A program made the position numbers and the translations under genes. The notes beneath the pieces are model-generated. The model saw only the letters and a program-made list of their open reading frames with translations, searched no databases and was not told the DNA's origin. Source: JALYXV01 sp963733505 (GTDB lineage: Bacteria > Actinomycetota > Acidimicrobiia > Acidimicrobiales > Palsa-688). Taken from it: a DNA stretch of 64,000 nt. The stretch spans positions 558,001-622,000 of the forward strand of contig CAVTDW010000005.1 in the NCBI GenBank assembly GCA_963733505.1, in the 5' to 3' direction. Positions 61,077-64,000 of the stretch are shown piece after piece; the first letter of the stretch is position 1, and every line of letters starts with the position of its first letter.

Positions 61077-61349
61077 ATGGCCGTAAAGCTGCGTCTGATG
61101 CGCATGGGCAAGAAGAAGCAACCGACCTACCGAATCGTGGCGGCCGACAGTCGCTCGCCTCGCGACGGCCGGTTCATCGAGATCTTGGGCACCTACCAGC
61201 CCCGGGCCGACCCCTCAGTCATCCTGATCGACGCCGAGAAGGCTGCCAAATGGCTGGCCGACGGCGCCCAGCCGACCGAACGGGTGGCCAAGCTGCTGAA
61301 GGAGTCGGGCGCCCTCGAATCTGCAGTTGCGAAGCCAAATGTCGACTGA
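61077..61349 (+). CDS. rpsP: 30S ribosomal protein S16
   Basis: 90 residues, MAVKLRLMRMGKKKQPTYRIVAADSRSPRDGRFIEILGTY, full length. ATG 61077 has AGGAAG ten bases upstream within the end of ffh. Confidence 0.97.
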   Translation: MAVKLRLMRMGKKKQPTYRIVAADSRSPRDGRFIEILGTYQPRADPSVILIDAEKAAKWLADGAQPTERVAKLLKESGALESAVAKPNVD

Positions 61350-61623
61350 GGCGGTTGGGGAAGCCGACGACAAGGTCCGCGGCGCCATGGCCCGCGAGGT
61401 GTTGGAGTTCGTGGCCAAGAGCATCGTCGACGAGCCCGATCAGGTCGTGATCGAGATGGAAGACGGACGGCGCGGCGACGTGCGACTGTCGCTGCGGGTG
61501 GCTCCCGACGACATGGGCAAGGTGATCGGCCGGCGGGGCCGCGTGGCCCAGGCGATCCGAGCGGTGGTTCGGGCGGCGGGTGCCCGGGAGGGCATCGAGG
61601 TCGGCGTCGACATCGTCGATTAG
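61339..61623 (+). CDS. khpA: KH-domain RNA-binding protein KhpA-like
   Basis: 94 residues with REVLEFVAKSIVDEPDQVVI and the KH loop MGKVIGRRGRVAQAIRAVV. KhpA proteins bind RNA, often with KhpB, and lie between rpsP and rimM in many bacteria. The N terminus is about 15 residues longer than usual; ATG 61339 overlaps the rpsP stop and TTG 61327 is possible. The stop TAG is repeated downstream in a 9-bp tract. Confidence 0.93.
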   Translation: MSTEAVGEADDKVRGAMAREVLEFVAKSIVDEPDQVVIEMEDGRRGDVRLSLRVAPDDMGKVIGRRGRVAQAIRAVVRAAGAREGIEVGVDIVD

Positions 61624-61625
61624 CG

Positions 61626-61661
61626 GGTCTGGTAGGTCTGGTAGGTCTGGTAGGTCTGGGA
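61626..61661 (+). repeat. 9-bp repeat between khpA stop and rimM start
   Basis: Four copies of GGTCTGGTA (the last ends GGA). Read from the khpA stop, the series is TAG-CGGGTCTGG, then TAGGTCTGG three times, so each unit holds a TAG. The tract ends two bases before the rimM ATG and occupies its ribosome-binding region. Confidence 0.93.
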
Positions 61662-61663
61662 AA

Positions 61664-62146
61664 ATGGCCGGCCCGGTCCTGCTTGAGGTAGGACGCATCA
61701 CCAAGCCCCATGGCTTGCGGGGCGAGGTCGTGGTGGCGCTCGTCACCAACCGGCCGGAACGATTGGCGACGGGCTCGACACTGCACACCCCGACGGGGAC
61801 CCTCCTGGTGCGCCACGCACGCCCGTTCGAAGCCACCGGCGATGGGCGCTGGATCGTGTCGTTCGACGGCGTGCACGACCGCGAGGGCGCCGACGTGTTG
61901 CGCGGTACCGTCCTGCGGGCGCCACCACTGCACGATCCTGACGCACTGTGGACCCACGAGCTCATCGGGGCGGTCGTGGTGGCGGCGACGGGCGAGATTC
62001 TCGGCCGAGTCGACGCGGTCGAGGCGAACCCGGCCAGTGACCTGCTCGTCCTGGAGGACGGCGGGCTGATCCCGTTGCGCTTCGTGACCGACCATCAGGG
62101 CGATCGTGTGACGGTGGACATCCCACCGGGTCTGCTCGATCTCTGA
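61664..62146 (+). CDS. rimM: Ribosome maturation factor RimM
   Basis: 160 residues: LEVGRITKPHGLRGEVVVALVTNRPERL at the N terminus (RimM domain) and a C-terminal PRC-barrel with LIGAVVVAATGEILGRVDAVEANPASDLLVLE and VDIPPGLLDL. It assists 30S head assembly. ATG 61664 is directly preceded by the 9-bp repeat, so its ribosome binding site would be made of repeat sequence. Confidence 0.93.
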   Translation: MAGPVLLEVGRITKPHGLRGEVVVALVTNRPERLATGSTLHTPTGTLLVRHARPFEATGDGRWIVSFDGVHDREGADVLRGTVLRAPPLHDPDALWTHELIGAVVVAATGEILGRVDAVEANPASDLLVLEDGGLIPLRFVTDHQGDRVTVDIPPGLLDL

Positions 62147-62158
62147 GGCGTGGGTGCA

Positions 62159-62932
62159 ATGAGGATCGACGTCTTCACGATCTTTCCGGCCTTGGTGGAG
62201 CCGTGGCTCGATGCCAGCTTGATCGGAAAGGCCCGTGCCGCGGGGCTCTTGGACCTCCGGGTGCACGACCTTCGTTCCCTCGCGTCGGACCCCCACCGGT
62301 CGGTGGACGACAGCACCTTCGGCGGCGGTCCGGGGATGGTCCTGGCGCCCGAACCGGTGTTCAATGCGGTGGAAGCGGCTGGCCCGCTTCGCCCCCTTTA
62401 CCTGCTGAGCCCGGCCGGGCGTCGCTTCGACCAGGCGCTGGCTGGCGCCTTGGCTCAATCGGAGGGCTTCTCGCTGTTGTGCGGGCGCTACGAAGGGGTG
62501 GATCAGCGCATCGCCGATCACCTGGTCGACGGGGAACTGAGCGTCGGTGACTTCGTACTCGCGGGCGGTGAGGTGGCAGCCCTGGTTGTTGTCGAGGCGG
62601 TCGCCCGGTTGGTGCCAGGCGTCATGGGCAACATCGGCTCGGCCGAGGAGGAAACCTTCGCCGACGGCCTGCTCGAGTACCCCCACTACACCCGGCCCGC
62701 CGACTTCCGGAGCTGGACCGTGCCGGAGGTCTTGCGGTCGGGGGACCATGGCCGCATCGCCCGGTGGCGCCGGGCCCAGGCCCTGGCCCGGACCCGGGAC
62801 CGCCGGCCCGACCTGCTGGCGGCGAGGGGCGGCCTGGCGGATTCCGAGATGGCCTTGCTGGCGGAATTCGGCCTGGATGACAAGGTTGCGGGGCCTGAGG
62901 TCGTGGAAACGCCCCCGAATCCTCTATCGTGA
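62159..62932 (+). CDS. trmD: tRNA (guanine37-N1)-methyltransferase TrmD
   Basis: 257 residues of the SPOUT fold: MRIDVFTIFPALVEPWLDASLIGKA, FGGGPGMVLAPEPV, LLCGRYEGVDQRIADHL and the SAM-binding knot SVGDFVLAGGEVAALVVVEA. ATG 62159 has GAGGCG nine to fourteen bases upstream; GTG 62150 would add three residues. Confidence 0.96.
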   Translation: MRIDVFTIFPALVEPWLDASLIGKARAAGLLDLRVHDLRSLASDPHRSVDDSTFGGGPGMVLAPEPVFNAVEAAGPLRPLYLLSPAGRRFDQALAGALAQSEGFSLLCGRYEGVDQRIADHLVDGELSVGDFVLAGGEVAALVVVEAVARLVPGVMGNIGSAEEETFADGLLEYPHYTRPADFRSWTVPEVLRSGDHGRIARWRRAQALARTRDRRPDLLAARGGLADSEMALLAEFGLDDKVAGPEVVETPPNPLS

Positions 62933-62969
62933 ACCTCCCCCGCTTGTTCTCGCCGCGAGGAGCCGCGCC

Positions 62970-63320
62970 ATGAACCCCACTGATCTCGTAGACCGCGCCA
63001 GCTTGCGCGACGATGTGCCCGATTTCGCCCCAGGCGACACGCTGAAGGTGCACGTCCGTGTGGTCGAGGGCACTCGTGAGCGCGTCCAGATCTTCCAGGG
63101 TGCGGTGATCCGGCGCTCCGGTTCCGGCGTCCGGGAGACCTTCACGGTCCGCAAGCTCAGCTTTGGCGTGGGCGTCGAGCGGACGTTTCCGGTGCACTCT
63201 CCGGTCATCGCGACCATCGAGGTCGTGACCAGGGGTGACGTCCGTCGGGCCAAGCTCTACTACCTCCGGGATCGGACCGGTAAGGCCGCCAAGATCAAAG
63301 AGAAGCGCTCTATCCGCTAA
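62970..63320 (+). CDS. rplS: 50S ribosomal protein L19
   Basis: 116 residues with FAPGDTLKVHVRVVEGTRERVQIFQGAVIRRSGSG and SFGVGVERTFPVHSP, then AKLYYLRDRTGKAAKIKEK. GAGGAG lies eight bases before ATG 62970. It closes the rpsP-khpA-rimM-trmD-rplS group. Confidence 0.97.
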   Translation: MNPTDLVDRASLRDDVPDFAPGDTLKVHVRVVEGTRERVQIFQGAVIRRSGSGVRETFTVRKLSFGVGVERTFPVHSPVIATIEVVTRGDVRRAKLYYLRDRTGKAAKIKEKRSIR

Positions 63321-63369
63321 GCGGTTGACGACCTGTACCAGGTCGGGGTCGGGTCCGGCCTCCCGGGTT

Positions 63370-63612
63370 TGCGCGGGGGTCTGCCGCTGGGTCATAGCCC
63401 AGGTTTCTCCCTGCGTAGCCGGAGGTCCGAGCGAGGTTTCAGCTTGGGTCCGCAGCCCAGGTTTCGGCCGGGTCCCAGCCCAGGTCTCGGCCGGGTCCCA
63501 GCCAGGTCTCCGGGCGAGGTCCGAGTCCAGAGGTTTCAGGCCTTGGGTACCCGGCCCAGGTTTCGGCCTGGTCCGAGTCCAGGTTTCGGCCGGGTCTCAG
63601 CGGTCCAGCCCG
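63370..63612. repeat. Degenerate 20-28 bp tandem repeat after rplS
   Basis: About eight irregular copies of a unit with the core CCCAGGTTTCGGCCGGGTCC. Well-formed copies begin near 63455, 63478, 63554 and 63578; others are shortened (CCAGGTCTCCGGGCGAGGTCC) or diverged. No coding sense is convincing on either strand. The stretch 63321-63760 has no supported gene; lepB and rnhB, which often follow rplS in actinobacteria, are not here. Confidence 0.8.
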
Positions 63613-63709
63613 TGATAGCCGGGGGTGTTCGGGCCCATCGATCGCTCGACTGTCGTCGGCTGCGCCATCTGGCGGGTCTGGCCGCTCAACCGTGCCTCGT
63701 TCTTTCAGC

Positions 63710-63723
63710 CTGTACCCGTACAG
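63710..63723. promoter_or_regulatory. Short palindrome upstream of the DUF2469 unit
   Basis: CTGTAC-CC-GTACAG is a perfect 6+6 inverted repeat, 38 bases before the leader frame. Possible operator; nothing identifies the binding protein. Confidence 0.3.
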
Positions 63724-63760
63724 CCATGGAAGTCGGCGGCGGACGTCGTAGCATGTGCTC

Positions 63761-63850
63761 ATGACGACCGGCGTGCGATACCGCAGGCACGAACGTGACG
63801 GCGGCCAGGTGAGCGGGCCAACGGGACACCCCGAGGCGGTGTCCCCGTGA
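63761..63850 (+). CDS. 29-codon leader frame overlapping the DUF2469 start
   Basis: MTTGVRYRRHERDGGQVSGPTGHPEAVSP, stop TGA at 63848-63850, which overlaps the next GTG as GTGA. It contains an 8-bp hairpin (63823-63845) placed directly before that GTG. No clear ribosome binding site. It may be a real leader for coupled translation or a chance frame. Confidence 0.3.
   Translation: MTTGVRYRRHERDGGQVSGPTGHPEAVSP
63823..63845 (+). promoter_or_regulatory. Hairpin covering the ribosome-binding region of DUF2469
   Basis: GGGACACC and GGTGTCCC pair perfectly around CCGAGGC. The GTG start codon follows after one base, so the folded form would hide the initiation region unless a ribosome on the leader frame opens it. 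Confidence 0.4.
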
Positions 63851-64000
63851 GCGCCGAGGATCTCGAGCGGTACGAGACCGAGATCGAGCTGCAGCTGTAC
63901 CAGGAGTACCGCGCAGTTCTGCCCATGTTCCGGTACGTGGTGGAGACTGAGCGCCGCTTCTACTTGGCCAACGACGTCATCATGGAAGCCAAGGGCGAAG
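63847..64000 (+). CDS. DUF2469 family protein, 3' end outside the window
   Basis: The first 51 codons, VSAEDLERYETEIELQLYQEYRAVLPMFRYVVETERRFYLANDV and IMEAKGE, match the start of the small conserved actinobacterial DUF2469 protein (about 100 residues, Rv2901c type) that usually follows rnhB near rplS. Function unknown. GTG 63847. Confidence 0.88.
   Translation, partial: MSAEDLERYETEIELQLYQEYRAVLPMFRYVVETERRFYLANDVIMEAKGE

Noticed and set aside
63370..63612. CRISPR array or coding repeats on the - strand
   Set aside because: Units vary in length and sequence with no spacers. The - strand translation (repeated AETW) has no start or domain.

Overview
The window is a 64 kb piece of a high-GC actinobacterial chromosome. 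A one-piece 2-oxoglutarate enzyme (Kgd), GTP-type PEP carboxykinase, an actinobacterial DUF2469 protein and the order coaD - SepIVA-like - DUF177 - rpmF - plsX - acpP - rnc - mutM - smc - ftsY - ffh - rpsP - khpA - rimM - trmD - rplS all fit Actinomycetota. The class is less certain; Acidimicrobiia is my best guess from overall protein flavour. No tRNA, rRNA, IS element, prophage or CRISPR array was recognised.

Layout. 0-8 kb: mixed small genes (MarR-like fragment, pirin, TauE exporter, GNAT, CPBP protease, nitrobindin, SDR, EttA). 8-18.6 kb: Kgd, a NYN/S1-like RNA-binding nuclease with a basic repeat tail, exonuclease III and a UvrD-type helicase. 19.2-27.9 kb: one tight operon of eight genes on the + strand: alpha/beta hydrolase, membrane-anchored MurF-like ligase, D-Ala-D-Ala ligase, PH-SHOCT protein, then a complete branched-chain amino acid type ABC transporter (lipoprotein, LivF, fused LivHM, LivG). 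28-38 kb: Rieske protein diverging from a SufR-like regulator across a clear palindrome, a CoA-transferase/racemase, a PIG-L deacetylase, an iron alcohol dehydrogenase, TauE, ABM and an S9 peptidase. 38-44.4 kb: pckG, OB-fold protein, thiL-thiD, zinc-ribbon protein and a multi-domain B12/GAF/HTH regulator with a well-formed operator upstream. 44.4-64 kb: the conserved rpmB-fakA-recG-rsmD-coaD to rplS-DUF2469 block, devoted to translation, protein export (Ffh-FtsY), lipid precursors (PlsX-ACP-FakA), chromosome organisation (SMC) and repair (RecG, MutM).

Two features run through the whole window. First, short GC-rich tandem repeats (units 6-18 bp, one of 94 bp and one degenerate unit of about 24 bp) are scattered everywhere. 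In coding DNA they mostly add in-frame low-complexity linkers to otherwise conserved enzymes (Kgd, RNase III, RsmD, SMC hinge, RecG, alcohol dehydrogenase, LivHM). At several gene ends the repeat unit contains the gene's own stop codon, as if the last codons plus stop had been copied several times (rpmB, the KH protein, an ABM protein, two hypothetical proteins and probably the SufR-like gene). I consider this the most unusual property of the sequence. Second, about sixteen single-base frame breaks split conserved genes; thirteen look like one extra base. Because essential genes are hit and the protein continues perfectly in the next frame, sequencing or assembly error is the simplest reading, although some coincide with the repeats. 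Broken genes are annotated here as single CDS entries with the break position stated.
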